From positions 10,637,081-10,701,080 of the forward strand of contig OY288262.1 of NCBI GenBank assembly GCA_958450325.1: 64,000 bases of DNA, written 5' to 3'. Source of the DNA: Agrostemma githago. Its lineage: Eukaryota; Streptophyta; Magnoliopsida; Caryophyllales; Caryophyllaceae. The translations under genes were made by a program, and so were the position numbers. This document shows positions 10,480 through 23,311 of this stretch, piece by piece; the stretch's first letter is position 1, and every line of letters starts with the position of its first letter. The notes beneath the pieces are model-generated. The model was given only the letters and a program-made list of their open reading frames with translations, was not told the DNA's origin and made no database searches.

Positions 10480-11236
10480 TAGAATCGGTTTTCCCCTTGA
10501 CTCGACGACAGGTGGCTTTGTGGAAGTCTTTGCAGGGCGCTCACACGTCTGACTGATTGCGCGCGGTACCTATCTCCGGGCTGGGACAGACCATGAATGG
10601 GAGGACTTATCGTTCTGTCCTTAGCTACTGGTTGGGTGTCCCTTTGTTCCCGGTACCTAAGCCTTGTTGTGCCTGTTCCCGAGTTTTCGAGGGGGACATT
10701 TTTGGAGATCATGATGTGTCGTGTGCTGGTACCGTTGGTATTAAGCATAGACATAACCTGGTTCACGACACCCTTTTGGATATCTGCTTCTGATCTGGTA
10801 TTTCGGCCGGTAAGGAGGTAGATGTCGGTTTGATTGATGGACACGACAGGCCCCTACGCCCGGCGGATTTGCTTCTTTATTCCTGGGATAGGGGGCGTGA
10901 TGTGTGTGTCGATCTGACGGGGTCGTCCCCTTTGACTCAGTCCGCGATGTCTGACTTTCTGCCTGGTCGTGCGGTCGCTGATGCTACTCAGCGTAAGTGC
11001 GCCAAGTATAGAGATTTGTGCACCAAGACTGGGTATGGGTTCCTACCTTTCTCTTTCTTTTCTCTAGGGGAGCTCGACGCGGAGGCCGCTGCTTTACTCA
11101 AGCGGATTCAGAAGTTCTCTATCTCTCAGGACGCGGGAGCTCGCACAGCTGCTTTTATTTTTACTCGACTTAGTTTTTCTATTGCTAAGGGAGTGGGTGC
11201 CCAGATAGTATCTCGGCTACCCACTAACTTCTTGTA
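10480..11236 (+). pseudogene. 3' end of a LINE-like reverse transcriptase polyprotein
   Basis: One frame can be read from about 10480 to the TAA at 11234-11236. It begins QVALWKSLQGAHTSD, continues LRAVPISGLGQTMNGRTYR, then a CCHC-like knuckle (CCACSRVF..GDHDVSCAG..HRHN). It ends ..AKGVGAQIVSRLPTNFL, the usual C-terminus of a large plant family of RT-containing retroelement proteins that I recognise from memory. Two in-frame TGA codons break it: 10554-10556 where Trp is expected, and 10791-10793 where Arg is expected. The ORF is followed by a T/A-rich, then A-rich and (TAA)n tail at 11267-11345, as after non-LTR retrotransposons. No upstream RT catalytic core is present, so it is 5'-truncated. 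Confidence 0.7.
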
Positions 11237-11314
11237 ATTTGTTTCGATCTTAATGCAAGTTCTGTTTTTTTTTTAAAAAATAAAAAAAATAATAAAAAAA
11301 TAATAAAAAAAAAA

Positions 11315-11346
<32 letters not shown>

Positions 11347-11380
11347 TAAAAATTCTTGCCATAATAATAATAATAGTAAT

Positions 11381-11422
<42 letters not shown>

Positions 11423-12787
11423 ACTAATAACTTATTGTAATTTATTTCTATCTTGATTCAACTCCAGTTTCATATAAATAAATAAATAATAATAATATTT
11501 TTTTTTTTTATTATCATATTTTATTATTATTATTATTATTGAATTATTAGTTTAGAAACTAAAAATATTGGAGCTGAACTGAAAATATTAGACCTAAGTT
11601 GATTCGAGCTTATAAGAGTTGGGCTAAGCTGATAAGAGTTGGACTAAAGGTAAGATTATTGGTAGTCTTGAGGTGAGTCTTGAGGGAGTTTGTCTCAAGA
11701 CTCATGTGAGTCTTACTAGTAATGTTGCAAAGTCTTGAGAAAAGTTTAATATTTTTGGTAGTCTTGAGGAAGTTTTAAGAATTTTGGTAGTCTTGAGAAG
11801 ATTATTGGTAGTCTTGAGGTGAGTCTTGTATCAAGACTCGTGTGGGGTCTACTAATAAAGTACCAAAGTCTTGAGTCTTGAATTTTAAATACTCAACTTA
11901 AGACTTTTGTGGGGTCATGACTCATATTACGTATTTCTCGACATATTATTCGATAAATTACTCGTATTTATACAATTTTTTTATTTTCAATTGTTTTAAA
12001 GTCTCACTTCTTTGTTTAATTGTCCATCTATTCCAAACCTTTTTTTTCCGTCTCGGTTATTTGTTTACCTTTTATATTATTTGTAAGAATTTTTTTTAAT
12101 CAAAAGTAAATAAATGAACAAGACAGAGGGAGTATAAAATCAATTAACCCTCGACCCCTAATAAACTTTTTAATACGAATTACATATTTAATTAATAAAA
12201 CACATAATTAACCAATTTAACGTACGAAATAATTGCTTAATTAAACACTTAATCAACTAATTTCACTTAATTACCTAATTACACACTTATTTAACAAATA
12301 AAAATACAATTTCACTTAATTGACTGGGTTAACGTAATATTTATCAAATAGAAATGCAATCAACTAATTATACGTAATTAACTAATTAAACACGGAATTA
12401 ACAATTTTAATGTAATCGTTATTGGATGACCGTCAAGTCACTAACGTTTTTTTTTTTTTGGCAAAATAACAACTACGAGTACATTTTGGTTCTAAGGGAG
12501 TCATAAGTCGATAACCTAAATCGATATACCTAAGGCTATGTATGAAAAAATAATATTAAAATATCGTAAATTATTATAAGCAAGACATAATTAAAATGTC
12601 ATAAACTATCCGGACCTATAATATGAACGAAGTTCTTAAGATTGTATACCTGTGTTTTTGTATGTCACACAAAAACAAACAACACTAAAATAAAACAAGT
12701 TAAATTTTTTAATTAAATTAAATAGTAAAGTAAGTAGTAATTTGTACAGAACAAGTAAACTGTAATTGTTTAATCACAAACTAAACC
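11237..12787. other. AT-rich stretch with microsatellites and MITE-like sequence
   Basis: Contains the A-rich/(TAA)n tail of the RT fragment (11267-11345), a (CAA)n run near 11382-11420, and a region at about 11640-11900 built of GTAGTCTTGAGGTGAGTCTTG and its complement. That region is probably a degenerate MITE. After 12130 it is plain AT-rich sequence up to the truncated LTR at 12788. No gene is seen. Confidence 0.55.
12045..12133. mobile_element. Short Stowaway-like palindrome
   Basis: The left arm CCGTCTCGGTTATTTGTTTA and the complement of the right arm CTCCCTCTGTCTTGTTCATT align with most bases matching. Total size is about 90 bp with a TA next to the right end. It is probably an internally deleted Stowaway MITE. 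Confidence 0.5.
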
Positions 12788-13940
12788 AAATTAATTCGTA
12801 TTTGTACGCGATTTATCAAAATTAACAATTTTTGAACAACGAGCGAAACCGGGACAGGCCCGCACGCGAGTCGCGGCCCTCACAGGCGACTCGCGCACGA
12901 GCCTGAAACCCGCGCTCCTTTTTTTAGCTTCTTCGTTCGTTTTTTATTATTTGTTCTACGAAACGATTTCTAAAATTTATATCTTTTCTAAAACTATTCG
13001 GAGTATTTGATATTGATTTCGTAGTCAATTATCGAATATAACGAATATCGAAAATATTAGATCGAATACAAGTTATGCAATATTTGTACGCGATTTAATC
13101 GAGTCTTCGAAAAATCGTCTTAAAAAAAAACAGACCGACACGCGACTCGCCGGAATCCCGGGCGAGCCGCGCGGCCGGCTGCCACGACGCGCCTTTCTCG
13201 TTTTTTTTATTATTTTTCGAACTTCGTTTTTTTATACAAAACAGCGTTTTAGCAATATTTTTCAGATTTCGATTAATATTTATTTTCTCGATCTCGTATA
13301 TTTATTTTATTTGCTATATTATTATCGATACTAACTCGTTTGTTTATTTTGTAGCAAATTCACATCTTTTTCATCGTTTGTTTTATTATACTAAAACGAA
13401 TCTCACATGTTAAATTCAACTTTGACGTTAAATTTTCATGCATTAAATCGACTTAGCAACCCATTCAATTCCTCACATGTTTAGGAAAACAATGTTTGCA
13501 TATCATTCATCGTATTACTAACGCGCGTATCAAAACATCATTCGATATCCTAGTAGAGGCCGCTAATGTGCGGGCGGGGTTGGGTGTTCTTAGTTAACTT
13601 CCCAACATGTACCCTCACCCCTTACTCAGAACCGTGGTTTCCGGATGTCCGAATCCATTGGCAACGAGAGTCATTCAATATATGATTAACCGATCAAGTC
13701 GGCATCGGTATCGAACTGCAAAGGGACGAGCCCAATAAACTTTGACATCGGAAATGGGCCGTATTTTGTATACGGCCCACTACGACATAGAGTGGGCTTG
13801 AACGGTTCCGAATAACCATAAAATTCGGTAGCGACTCCAACTTCGATTTAAATTTCAATTTGATCATCTCATATGGAGATTCATTTGCCTCCCCAAACCC
13901 GCGCGTGACCGCATCGGGGTGGACCTATGTCATGTCCACA
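12788..13940 (+). repeat. 5' LTR of the Ogre-like element (truncated)
   Basis: Matches the last ~1,150 bp of the LTR at 17901-20284, beginning at AAATTAATTCGTATTTGTAC. It contains two GC-rich islands with GCGAGTCGC/GCGACTCGC motifs (12855-12915 and 13137-13195) in otherwise AT-rich sequence. Confidence 0.85.
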
Positions 13941-13943
13941 ATT

Positions 13944-13960
13944 TGGCGACTCCGCTGGGG
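13944..13960 (+). promoter_or_regulatory. Primer binding site (tRNA-Arg type)
   Basis: TGGCGACTCCGCTGGGG begins three bases after the LTR end. It is the PBS known from Ogre-type elements. Confidence 0.8.
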
Positions 13961-16900
13961 ATTAGCTGATACGTTACTGACCTTCAGCATCCTCAGGGTG
14001 AGACTCGAATAAAAATCGTTTGACTAGTACAATACGCGTTTTAGTTTTACGGTTCATGCATAACCCCATATTTTCCCGGGCCGGTACTGGTGACCGACGT
14101 CCCACTATACTATCGATGTAGTCCAAATTGGATATGTCGAAGGTGTCCATTAGCCGATTCGTATGGGTTTTACGGCATGTTCTAAGCTCAACTCGACTTA
14201 GTAAGTCCGCCCCGATTCTCGATAGGCTGTGTACACTAGTATAGACCCTTACAGACTGACCGAGACTTAGAATTAGAGCATACATGGCGTCGTTATACTG
14301 CTTCCATGACTACGTACTACCTGATTTACTAGTCTTTTTTTTCAAAAACCGTCTTTTTCAAAATTGCATCCTTTTCAAAATATCCAATTTTCAAAACCCG
14401 GGACATATACCGAATTTAGGATCCACGATTTTACTCAAAATAGCCTATTTTTAGCCGGTATTATGCCCATTTCAAAACTCGAAAATATTTTCGAACTTTC
14501 AAACCCGTAACCCGGTCCACCTTTTCCGTTTTTCTTTCGAAAAAGGGCCGGTTCTCCGAATTTTTCTTCGGGCTTTCAAAACTTCAATTTCAAAACCTTC
14601 CTTTTCTTAGGACTTCCCGTATTTAGCAGTGTCGGGTCGTGTCGTAAGTCGTCGAGGTCTCTAGCGTCGAAACTCCGTCGATCTTATATCACGGATTTCC
14701 TCCCTATCCCAGTCCGCCTTATTATACTAAGGCAAGGCCCACCTACGTAGGACATACTCCTAAAAGGGTCGGCCCGTCTACACAATCGAGTCTAAAAGTC
14801 TGGGGAATGTCTCACGTGAACCTCCTTTTGAACAGGGCCCAGCCCACACGGCTGGATCCTAAAGGAGGCCCACCTTTCACAAGTCACATGTCTAAGTGTC
14901 TTTTCCGAGTCAACCTTTTACAAGGCATAGGCCTATAACAAAAGGTTTGTGACCTTTACGTCTGAGGGTCACTCGTCCGACACTCGAGTCTTAACCAAAT
15001 ATTCGATCCCACTTGGGGACTACCCTTCATCAGAGCGTTCAATCACGGTTGCTCTAAGGGTCATGTCTTACACGTGTCTCACATACCCCACTTTCGAGCC
15101 ACTTAGATGCCACACCATTTGAGTCCTTAGTCTCACTTGGGGGCTATTCCCCGACGGAACGATTAATCGCAGTCACCCCGAGAATCGCACCCTACACATT
15201 TGTCTTAGGAGAGTCTAACCCGAGTCAAACATGGTCGCCCCATTTTCGGACTCACCCTCGTGCAGCTTGAGTCTCATCGTCAAGTCCAAGCCAGGGTCGT
15301 TACCTCGTCTAGGTCAACGTTCGAGTATCCCAGTCCATGAATCTTAGTCATTCCCGTCACCTCGGGCCGTGTCTAGTTTGACTCCCTCTCTTGCATTTGC
15401 GCAAAACCGAGTTTAGGCGAGTCGTGGCACCTGTCGAAGACCTTACCAAAAAAAAAAAACCAACCGAGCATCCGAAAGTCCGAATTGGATTCGAGTCTAA
15501 GTTTGAGTCCGAGTCTAGGATACCCTACATCCTCATTTCCAAATCAGAGTCAGAGTCTTTTGCATTCTGTCCTCTTTTCAAAATTCAATAAAATCAGCTT
15601 TTCTATTGCTCATATATACTTTCCTTATGTATTTCCGAGAACATGATGAACACCGTCATACACTGTGAGCACATGCATGTGACTATAGGCACATCTATAA
15701 TGACTGCAGAAAATCGAGACCCGTGTTTTCCATTACATGTTCCATGTCTGACATAGGAAGCCACAAAACTACACTTAGCAGGAGCGGTATCGAATCCATT
15801 GACGAATCTAGGTAGTCTCCTAGTTTGGGTTCAAGACGGGAGGCAAGCCCATTTCCCATAATAAACACCCCTCCGACAAGATCAACCATACCTACCTACG
15901 GTGTTAGTTTGACCAACAAAAAAAAAGACAAAAAGCTGGACAAAAAAAAATCAAAAGTCCAAGGAAAAAAAGCAAAAGGCCAAAACAAAAAAGCAGACCA
16001 TCATAAAAAAAGAGCATCCACGACCAGAACGGTCAACACAAATGAATATCCCATGACCGGGGCTAAGAGGTCAACTAACAAAAAATATTCAAGTGCCCAT
16101 GACCGTGGTCAACGGTCCACTCAAGATCAATACTCATACCATCCAATAAGGGAGAAACAATCAAGCTGGTCAACTAACACCACATTTAGCCTTCCCACAT
16201 TATAACCCTCAAGACCTTCCCGAGACCCAGGCTAAAGACAGCCCGGAATTTTGAGGATTCAAGCTCCATAGGATACCCCTAACCATTAGGGCCAGACATG
16301 GAAACCAGATCCCGCATCATCAAACATATCCCGATCAAAGTTCGAGCCATTTTACTCGACTTCCCCTTTACATAACAGAATTCACAATCACCATATGCAA
16401 ACCCGAGATCAAAACTCGTCAAAGACCCGAGAGCAAAACTCGTCAAATCCCTTACCTAATCATACACAATCCCGAGAGCACAACTCGTTAAAATCCCCGA
16501 GAGCAAAACTCGTTGAAATCCCCGAGAGCAAAACTCGTTAAAATCCCCGAGAGCAAAACTCGTTAAAATCCCATCCCAATTCTTCTCATTCAAACCACTT
16601 ACCAACCCCAAACACGGGAATTTAACTTCCAGTCGGCATAGAACATGCCCAAATAGTGCACACCACCTCTGGGGGCTATCCCGGAGAATGCTCACAGTCA
16701 CAGGATCAATATCCTAACCATTCTAGCCCTTTGATCAAGACATCATTGGGAATGCACCTAGCCTACACCATTGCTATGGCTAGTTACACACAAAGTCCTA
16801 TTAGACTAGGCACCATAATATATCTTTCAACACTGAACTACGGCATGGTTTGATTTCACTATACGTGAATACGTAGGCAGCCTTTCAACAGAGGCACAAC

Positions 16901-17900
16901 CACCCACACCCACACACATTCAAAAAGCGTCATCATTCCGGTCACGACACCGTCATGTTCTCAACAACTAGCTTTGTCGTCCTGGGGGCTTCTCTTAGGC
17001 AGAAAACCTTCATCCACTCACAAAATCCATATAAATTCAAAAAATCTAGCCTCCTTTCTGTAGTGTGTCATAGTACTCGGCTCAGTCGAAGACAAGAATC
17101 TGTCAGGACTCGAGGCAATACCCACTTTGGAAATGTACCCTAAAATCAAAAATTCAGGAGAGCACTAGACTACAACAGTCTCATTACAGACTACTACTGC
17201 AACCCCGTATAGCATATCTATCCCACTTCGATGTTCGACCATGTTGCCACTCGTCTAGGCTACGGAATAGCGCAACTTAAGAGTCTTGTTAGGTGACCCA
17301 CCCCCCTACCGAGTCACGGTCCAACCCCTCGAGAGTCCAGTCGTGTCTGTCAACTCGCCCGGTCACGCCCAGCGTCGAGTCTGTCGATAGGTCTCTCTCT
17401 TCAAATTCTCATTTTAAAATTTGCAAAACTTAGCCATTTGAGAAAACCCTTTTCGACAAGGTCAAATTTCGGTCTATTTAAATTGCAAATTTCTTTTCTA
17501 CCCATTTCAGTTTTGAAAACATATTTTCTAGTACGTGAGCTGCTTTCAGGACTTCGATTTTAAAACTAAGCAAAAATCATTTTTTATTCCCCAGCGCGAG
17601 TCATATTTGTTTCACCTACATGTTGCATGCAAAAATTTATGTAACTTATACAGGTACAATTCAAGACCGCGCAATTCACATAACTCCCCAGCGGCATAGA
17701 CTTATACGACAAGTCCGATTCCCCACGGAGTTATCATCATCAACTCAGGTACATTTCTAGTCTCCGGCCGGCGGGCCCTTTACGCAGGTCTAATGGACCT
17801 TAAACGACCCGACCGGAAGTCTGCCAGGTCTTAATCTTTGATTGGCCTGGTAGCTACTCTGACTTTCGCCTTGTCCAAGCCTCAGTCAGAGTGGGGGCTC
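13961..17900 (+). other. Non-coding interior of the Ogre-like element
   Basis: No ORF with recognisable retroelement domains is present. ORFs at 15391-15591 and 15825-16205 are short and Lys/Ser-rich; the second has several poly-Lys runs and may be a remnant or chance. Recurrent CGAGTCxxxxTC-type words occur throughout 14640-15560. A 25-bp tandem repeat lies at about 16410-16575. Confidence 0.6.
16410..16575 (+). repeat. 25-bp tandem repeat inside the Ogre-like element
   Basis: Repeats of AATCCCCGAGAGCAAAACTC with period 25. The last copies start at 16501, 16526 and 16551; earlier copies are more diverged. Confidence 0.85.
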
Positions 17901-20284
17901 TGTAGACACCCACATTTTGACCGCCAAGTGTCTATAGCAGTTTCCGACAAACACCCGATGATGATCAGACGCAAACATGCTTTAAATACTCAGAAACGGG
18001 CTCAAAATCATTGGCATTTGGCTTGGGCTCATTATGGAGTACATATCTCACAGAACCAACCTCAAAATCAGGCCCAGTGGGTCGTTTCGAGTCAAATAAG
18101 ACTAATTTGGATCGATTCCGACACCAGGGGAAAACCGTCTTTTAGCGACCGAGTCAAACCCGGTCAAAGATTTTCCCGAGGCACGTGAGTCAGCCGTGAC
18201 ACCTCACATGGCTGATTCATACTCCAATCCTACGAAAAATCAGCTTCACAAAATATTAAACAAATCCGTTTAAGGATGAAATTCGATCTCAAGTAGGAAT
18301 CATATCCGAAAACCGATTCAAACACCCGACCGAGTGCAAACACTCGGCCGAGCAGCACAAACCATCCGTGTTCCCTTGCTTCTTCGACAAGCAAGCGGAA
18401 TCCTCATGCCTTTCGACTTCCTACGTTTCCTACCTTAAACGGTAGTTCAAACTCTCCTAGCCAAGGTCGGGAACTCCCTATAAATAGCCCCTTGCATACA
18501 ACACTTTCGATATCAAAAAATATCATATCATATCACAACACAAGACGAATCAATTACACACATCAACATTCATACACACATACATCAATTTCTACACTTA
18601 GCATCGATACACCGATATTACAAACCCGAAGGAAACCGGCCCGATACTCGACACCCTTCACACGTCACACCAAACCGAGCCACCATAACTCACCGACATC
18701 CACTCGACGCTCTTGTGCCCAAGCCACGTCCCGACGAGCCCCGATCCGAGTAAACAGAAGCATGTAGGTTGAGGGTGTAACAAAACCCGACTTCTCTTTT
18801 TTTCTCTTCTCCTTCTCGTCGTCCGCTTTTCTTACGGGTCTCGTGTCGGTCCTTTTTATTACGGGTCGTTCGTCGCTTTTATTTTATAATATCGATATTA
18901 CTAAAAACTATTTTCATATATCGAACATTCCTAAAAATATAATATCAACTCCATAGTTGAATATCGTATTAAAGGAATTATATTAAAATCTCGACGATGT
19001 TAAAAATCGTTACATCTTTTTCGTTCAAATTTCTTTTTACAAAACATTTTTTTAATTCATTCCGAATATTCGATATCGATTCCATAATCGAATATCGGAT
19101 ACGACGAATATCGAAAACATAAATCGAGTATAAATTAATTCGTATTTGTACGCGATTTATCAAAATTAACAATTTTCGAACAACGAGCGAAACCGGGACA
19201 GGCCCGCACGCGAGTCGCGGCCCTCACAGGCGACTCGCGCACGAGCCTGAAACCCGCGCTCCTTTTTTTAGCTTCTTCGTTCGTTTTTTATTATTTATTC
19301 TACGAAACGATTTCTAAAATTTATATCTTTTCTAAAACTATTCGGAGTATTTGATATTGATTTCGTTGTCAATTATCGAATATAATGAATATCGAAAATA
19401 TTAGATCGAGTACAAGTTATGCAATATTTGTACGCGATTTAATCAAATCTTCGAAAAATCGTCTTAAAAAAAAACAGACCGACACGCGACTCGCCGGAAT
19501 CCCGGGCGAGCCGCGCGGCCGGCTGCCACGACGCGCCTTTCTCGTTTTTTTTTTTTATTTTTTGAACTTCGTTTTTTATACAAAACAGCGTTTTAGCAAT
19601 ATTTTTCAGATTTCGATTAATATTTATTTTCTCGATCTCGTATATTTATTTTATTTGCTATATTATTATCGATACTAACTCGTTTGTTTATTTTGTAGAA
19701 AATTCACATCTTTTTCATCGTTTGTTTTATTATACTAAAACGAATCTCACATGTTAAATTCAACTTTGACGTTAAATTTTCATGCATTAAATCGACTTAG
19801 CAACCCATTCAATTCCTCGCATGTTTAGGAAAACAATGTTTGCATATCATTCATCGTATTACTAACGCGCGTATCAAAACATCATTCGATATCCTAGTAG
19901 AGGCCGCTAATGTGTGGGCGGGGTTGGGTGTTCTTAGTGAACTTCCCAACATGTACCCTCACCCCTTACTCAGAACCGTGGTTTCCGGATGTCCGAATCC
20001 ATTGGCAACGAGAGTCATTCAATATACGATTAACCGATCAAGTCGGCATCGGTATCGAACTGCAAAGGGACGAGCCCAATAAACTCTGACATCGAAAATG
20101 GGCCGTATTTTGTATACGGCCCACTACGACATAGAGTGGGCTCGAACGGTTCCGAATAACCATAAAATTCGGTGGCGACTCCAACTTCGATTTAAATTTC
20201 AATTTGATCATCTCATATGGAGATTCATTCGCCTCCCCAAACCCGCGCGTGGCCGCGTCAGGGTGGACCTATGTCATGTCCACA
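17901..20284 (+). repeat. 3' LTR of the Ogre-like element (complete, ~2.4 kb)
   Basis: Begins TGTAGACACC after the polypurine tract GTGGGGGCTC and ends ..GTCCACA. It has a TATA box (CTATAAATAG) near 18479. Its second half duplicates 12788-13940. Short ORFs at 18492-18767 and 19840-20082 lie within it and are not convincing genes. Confidence 0.85.
18478..18487 (+). promoter_or_regulatory. TATA box in the Ogre-like LTR
   Basis: CTATAAATAG about 580 bp into the LTR, where retroelement transcription would start (R region). Confidence 0.6.
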
Positions 20285-20509
20285 CCATGCTAGTCGCCCC
20301 ATCTCCTGGAAAATCGACGCTTTTCTCCTAATAAAACATCAAAAGTTAGTAATAAAAACTAAGTTTAAGAAAAACAGCGATTAAGAAAACAACGAAATTA
20401 ATACTACGACCTATGACCCGTAAAATAAAATTTACAATAAAAGTCTACAAAACGGGTTGCCTCCCGGAAGAGCTTTTGTTTAAAGTCGTTCGCTTGACTG
20501 AGACAGAGG

Positions 20510-22262
20510 TTAGGTAGAAATCATCATGTCCGGGAGCTTGCTTCTCCCGACACCCGATCCGTCGCTCCTTTCACTAGTCGGCTTAAGCCTTATGCCGACT
20601 AAATCTTTTACTTTTCCATTTTGAAATTGTAAAACCGTTGGACGCTTGCTTGAGCTCTTTCGAACCATCCATTGATTGAACCACGACCTTGTTTTACCTT
20701 TATTTAGCTCCGCGTCCTTACGCGACTCCCAAAGAATGACACACTTGGGTCCCTTAGAAGGAGATTCCTGCACATGCTCACGAAACAAAAATTCCTTGCT
20801 AGAAGGGGTAGACGAAATCGGTTTAGGAACTGATTTCACCACTTCTTCTTGTGAGTTAGGAGATAAATGATCAAAAATATCAACACGACACAAGATATTA
20901 TCTTTCGGAGAGTGAGAACTAGGCTTATTTATGTCGAATTTAACGACTCTACCCTCAAATTCCATGCTAAGTGAACCACTAGGGACATCGATTTTTGTTC
21001 CCGCGGTCTTTAAGAACGGTCGTCCTAGAATGATAGGAGTTGCACTATAGTCATGTTCCATGTCCAAAACATAAAAATCGGCCGGAAAGACCAACTTATT
21101 AACTTTAACTAGAACATTCTCTACAACTCCCTTAGGATAGACACTCGATCGATCCGCTAGTTGCACTACTTTCCCGGTTTCCCTCATAGGACCGAGTCTA
21201 AGAGATTCATAGATGGTAAGAGGAATGACATTAATCGAGGCTCCCAAATCTAACATAGACTTGTCAAACAAGGTATCTCCTATGGTGCAAGGTATAGTAA
21301 ACATGCCCGGGTCCCCACACTTAGGGGGTAATTTCTTTTGATATATAGCCGACACATATTCACTAACCTTCCCCTTCTTAGTACCCTTAGATTTGTTATT
21401 CCTTTTAATAGTACATAATTCTTTTAAGAATTTAGCATATTTAGGAATACTCTTTAAAAGATTAAGAAGGGGAATGTTTACCTCGCACTTTTCAAATACC
21501 TCGTAGATATCCTTGTCGTGCTCATAACGACGGGTGCGCTTGAGTGCCTCGGGAAAAGGAACATCCGGTTCCGGCGCCGGTGTGGTAGGAGTAATTAACT
21601 CCTTCTCTTGCACATTCGGAGTTTCCTCACCTTCCTCAATCACTAACTCCTCTTCTTGAACCATAGCTTCTTTGGCCTTCCTCTTCGGCTTGTCGGCCTC
21701 CACCAGTTGTCTCCCATTCCTTAAAGATACGGCACTCACGTTTTCCTTCGAAAGAATGGTTTGACTAGGTAATTTTCCCGAATCTCGAGCCTCCAACCTA
21801 CCAATGGCGGTCGCCATTTGGCCCATTTGAACTTCCAAATTCTGAATGCTAGCTCTGTTCTCAGTGTGATTTTGAAGAACCGTAGCTTGGAGATTGGACA
21901 TTTGGGTGGTTACCGTAGCTTGATTAGCAACCAAAGCACGTATCATATCTTCGGTGGACATTTGACCACTAGGTGGAGGCGGAGTAGGAACCGTGTTAGG
22001 AACTTGTTGCCTAGCAAAGAATTTTTGTTTCGGTTGACCAACTTGATTTCCTTGATTAATTTCTTGGTCGCCTTCCCGATTCCTCCACCTCATGTTCGGG
22101 TGATGTCTCCATCCGGGATTGAAAGTGTTAGAGTATGGATCCCATTTTTTGTTTTGCCCGGTTTCCCACACTCCGTTCACCTCCTCTTGACCTTCGTACA
22201 TTTGAGGACAATGCTCGCTCGGATGTCCCTCGTTCGAACAAATACCACACACCATAAACTTG
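20510..22262 (-). pseudogene. Athila gag C-terminus and aspartic protease
   Basis: The frame opens with a CCHC zinc knuckle (CGICSNEGHPSEHC), then a Pro/Gln-rich linker and a Glu/Lys-rich stretch. A retropepsin domain follows, with DLGASINVIPLTIYESL at the active site and PIILGRPFLKTAGT as the flap/dimer region. In this clade the site is usually D-L/S-G-A-S, so the catalytic Asp is present. The frame is offset by one base from the gag ORF upstream (22128-23210); the shift lies near 22258-22265. No RT follows. The product would process the polyprotein in an active element. Confidence 0.75.
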
Positions 22263-23210
22263 ATTTGTTTTCCCCGACATCATATTTTGGACAAGGTTTG
22301 TCAAGCTATCAACTTTATGTTCGAGACTCGAGGATGATGAATTACCTACGGCATGCACTCCCCGTTTATATTTTCGAGAAAAATCTTGAGAGCTTTCAGC
22401 TAGCTCCTGGATCACCTCTATAGCGGCATCTGGACTCTTGTTCACGATCGATCCCCCACATGCTGCATTCACAGTGCGAGCATCCTCCACACAAAGACCT
22501 CCACAAAAATACATCACAAGGTCTTGAGGATTGTAGCCATGATATGGGCATGTAGCACATAGGTTCTTAAAACGTTCCCAATACTCATACATAGTCTCAC
22601 CATCTCGTTGCTCCGCATTACTAATCTGCTTCTTCAATTGGGAGGCTCGAGACGCCGGAAAGTACTTCTCAAGGAACGCCTTCTTCATCTTCACCCATGT
22701 ATCAATACTTGCAGGTGGCAAGTAGTATAGCCAATCTCTCGCAGAATCCTTCAACGAAAAGGGAAAGGCCCTTAGCTTCAGCTGCTCATCAGTGACAGAC
22801 GCCGGTTTCATACTCAAGCATACAATATGAAAATCCGACAAGTGCTTGTTAGGGTCCTCATCGCTCAAGCCGTGGAATGTGGGTAGTTGATGGATCAAAC
22901 CCGACTTCAATTCGAAAGTGGCATTCGCACCCAATGGTGGGTACGTAATGCACAAAGGTTGTTGTGCAAGATCGGGTGCCGTCAGCTGCTTAATTGTGTT
23001 GGCCATGTTATTCGACTCGTCTTCGGATTCGGAAGAAACTTCAGTATTCACGGGATTAATAGGAATATCGTCGAAAAACTCTAGATCTTCGAATTCCTGT
23101 GTTCCGATCACTATTGCTCCCTCTCCGATTCTCCGTGACCTGTGAAAGGTGCGTTCAATCTCTGAGTCGAATGCCTCGAGGTTCAAGTTAGAAGAACGAG
23201 TATTATACAT
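22128..23210 (-). pseudogene. Athila-type gag (capsid region)
   Basis: Begins MYNTRSSNLNLEAF.. and carries the Athila gag core: DPNKHLSDFHIVC, LRAFPFSLKDSARDWLYYLP, FLEKYFPASRASQLKKQI and YEYWERFKNLCATCPYHG. Capsid proteins of this family assemble the virus-like particle in the cytoplasm. The authentic frame leaves this ORF near 22260 at a one-base frameshift just before the zinc knuckle, so the last ~45 residues of the ORF are out of frame. The start lies ~85 bp after the PBS. Confidence 0.75.
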
Positions 23211-23296
23211 AAACTACACAAAATAAAATAAAATTAGCTATAATAAAAAAAAAACTAAAAACTACACTAGAAAACACAAAAATAATTAATACCGAT

Positions 23297-23310
23297 TCCC
23301 CGGCAACGGC
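23297..23310 (-). promoter_or_regulatory. Athila primer binding site (tRNA-Asp type, mutated)
   Basis: Minus strand GCCGTTGCCGGGGA matches the 3' part of the usual Athila PBS TGGCGCCGTTGCCGGGGA; the first bases read TTTGAA instead. Confidence 0.65.
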
Positions 23311-23311
23311 T

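Larger units (their letters stand above)
12788..20284 (+). mobile_element. Non-autonomous Ogre/Tat-like LTR retrotransposon, 5'-truncated
   Basis: Direct repeats 12788-13940 and about 19132-20284 are near-identical (I count fewer than 2% differences in the parts compared). Immediately after the left copy is TGGCGACTCCGCTGGGG, the tRNA-Arg-type PBS typical of Ogre elements. The right LTR begins TGTAGACACCCACATTTTG after a purine-rich GTGGGGGCTC tract and ends ..GTCCACA. The left LTR lacks its first ~1.2 kb. The 4-kb interior has no gag, protease, RT or integrase ORF, so the copy depended on other elements. With the left end missing, no TSD can be checked. Confidence 0.85.

Noticed and set aside
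11224..11421. Poly-Leu ORF that might look like a membrane protein
   Set aside because: Encoded by A-rich, TAA and CAA repeats on the opposite strand.
15825..16205. Lys-rich 126-residue ORF in the Ogre-like interior
   Set aside because: Low-complexity A-rich sequence without a domain; kept only as part of the interior description.
19385..19678. 97-residue ORF in the 3' Ogre-like LTR
   Set aside because: Its counterpart in the 5' LTR copy is not conserved as an ORF, and the tail is AT-rich low complexity.
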